Assembly (NCBI GenBank): GCA_025936195.1
Contig: JAICTW010000124.1
Location: 1-7,103, forward strand
Origin: Flavisolibacter sp.
GTDB lineage: Bacteria > Bacteroidota > Bacteroidia > Chitinophagales > Chitinophagaceae
Direction: 5' to 3'
Length of the DNA: 7,103 nucleotides
Shown: piece by piece, positions 6,073 to 7,103 of the stretch
Numbering within the stretch: position 1 is the stretch's first letter
Layout: every line of letters begins with the position of its first letter
The notes under the pieces: generated by a model
What the model saw: the letters and a program-made list of their open reading frames with translations, nothing else
What the model was told of the DNA's origin: nothing
Databases searched by the model: none
Made by a program: the position numbers and the translations under genes

Positions 6073-7103
6073 ATGAGTTTTCGTGAGTTGTTGGATAAAT
6101 ATCAAAATTCCCCCCGCCTTTTTCAACTGGCGGACAGGCTTTCCTTTGCCGAAAAACAAAAAATCTATTTAAAGAATTTACGGGGAAGTTCCTCGCAGTT
6201 TGTTGCCGCTTCCGTTTTTACCAGTCCTTCCTGCAGCCAAATGAACCATGTTTTCATTTGCAATGATGCAGAAGATGCAGCTTACTTTCATAATACGCTG
6301 GAGAACTTAACCGAAGCACTCAATTTATTTTACTTTCCTTCTTCGTACAAAAACAGAAAAAATTACCGCTTACTCAATTCATCGCATGTCATGCTTCGTA
6401 CAGAAGCATTGACCCGGTTTTCTTCGCAAACAGGAGAAAGAGTTGGTGCATTGGTTACTTACCCTGAAGCGGTTTTCGAAAAAGTAGTAGTGCCCAACGC
6501 CATTTCATCCAACATTATCAATATCAAAACAAATGATGAATTGAATTTGGATGAGCTTTATGAAAAGCTGGTGAATTATGGATTTGAACGGACCGATTTT
6601 GTTTATGAGCCGGGACAATTTGCCGTAAGAGGCGGCATCCTGGATATCTATTCATTTGGTAATGAAAAGCCCTACCGCATTGAATTGTTTGGCAATGAAG
6701 TGGACTCCATTCGTATTGTTGATCCCGAAACTCAATTGAGCGAAAGAAGATTGTTGCAGGTAACCATCATTCCGAATGTGGAAACGCAATTTGAAAGCGA
6801 TGAGAAAGTTTCCCTCCTGCAATTTTTACCGGAGAATACAATTATCTGGATACAGGATGAAGAATTGCTGAAAGAAAAATTACTGACCTCAGAAGAAGAC
6901 GTTCAGTTGTTTATTGATACGATCGGCTCATCATCAACCAGTCAATCAGAAGAACAGGAAGATAAATTAATTAAGAAAGAAGTAAGAGCCGATGAATTCA
7001 CAAAAGCAAATGAATTTTTTGAGCAGACAAAAAGCTTTCATGTTGTCTTCTTTGGACATGAACGGCCAAATAATTTTCATTTTGAAATTGAATTCAACAC
7101 CAA
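6073..7103 (+). CDS. mfd: transcription-repair coupling factor Mfd, N-terminal part
   Basis: Mfd recognises RNA polymerase stalled at DNA damage, removes it by ATP-driven translocation and recruits UvrA for nucleotide excision repair in the cytoplasm. The window holds the first 343 codons, open to the right edge; family members are usually about 1,100-1,150 residues, so roughly the first third is present. The clearest signature is in the UvrB-homologous region: YEPGQFAVRGGILDIYSFGN (178-197), then YRIELFGNEVDSIRIVDPET (201-220), close to the E. coli Mfd and UvrB segments 'GQFAVRGG-LD--P'. Earlier, GALVTYPEAVFEKVV (125-139) fits the degenerate helicase-like domain. The RNA polymerase-interaction, helicase and translocation domains lie outside. 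ATG 6073-6075 is the first possible start after an in-frame TAG (6067-6069). A purine-rich AAGGAG lies 13 nt upstream, a little far for a strong Shine-Dalgarno. It is divergent from the T9SS protein gene and seems intact in the visible part. Confidence 0.95.
   Translation, partial: MSFRELLDKYQNSPRLFQLADRLSFAEKQKIYLKNLRGSSSQFVAASVFTSPSCSQMNHVFICNDAEDAAYFHNTLENLTEALNLFYFPSSYKNRKNYRLLNSSHVMLRTEALTRFSSQTGERVGALVTYPEAVFEKVVVPNAISSNIINIKTNDELNLDELYEKLVNYGFERTDFVYEPGQFAVRGGILDIYSFGNEKPYRIELFGNEVDSIRIVDPETQLSERRLLQVTIIPNVETQFESDEKVSLLQFLPENTIIWIQDEELLKEKLLTSEEDVQLFIDTIGSSSTSQSEEQEDKLIKKEVRADEFTKANEFFEQTKSFHVVFFGHERPNNFHFEIEFNT

Noticed and set aside
6015..6086. Small plus-strand ORF (23 codons, ATG at 6015) overlapping the start of mfd
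   Set aside because: It spans the likely -7 promoter element of mfd, so it would not be in the transcript, and its peptide has no recognisable features.

Overview
The window looks like chromosomal DNA of a Bacteroidota bacterium, most likely of the Chitinophagia/Cytophagia type. The clues are an AT-rich composition (about 40% GC by eye), a very large exported protein ending in a type IX secretion (T9SS, Por) sorting domain, mostly poor Shine-Dalgarno sequences, and a TAnnTTTG-type -7 element ahead of mfd. The genus assignment is inference.

All genes but one lie on the minus strand; reading in their direction means going from right to left. At 2853-5774 is a 973-residue T9SS-exported beta-propeller-like protein with Asp-box (BNR) repeats. 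It is followed after 52 bp by a small secreted protein of unknown function (2291-2800) and a strong hairpin terminator (2252-2275), so these two probably form a unit. Next comes a ferredoxin/flavodoxin-NADP reductase-like flavoprotein (1360-2100). After a 141 bp gap come the first genes of the respiratory complex I operon in canonical order: nuoA (868-1218), nuoB (222-821) and the start of nuoC (1-151, cut by the window edge). On the plus strand, divergent from the big exported protein, is the first third of mfd (6073-7103, cut by the window edge), the transcription-repair coupling factor.

NuoA, NuoB and NuoC are parts of the proton-pumping NADH:quinone oxidoreductase. The adjacent reductase handles the same kind of low-potential electron carriers, but whether it works with complex I is not shown. 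The exported protein pair is envelope or extracellular and unrelated to respiration by sequence. Mfd is a housekeeping DNA repair protein.

I see no CRISPR array, tRNA, rRNA, transposase, phage gene or recognisable defence system. This is mostly an ordinary core-genome stretch. The less ordinary items are an imperfect hairpin between nuoB and nuoC, a GC-rich palindromic patch inside the variable N-terminal coding region of nuoB, the exported protein pair, and a perfect match to the DnaA-box consensus ahead of the reductase gene.
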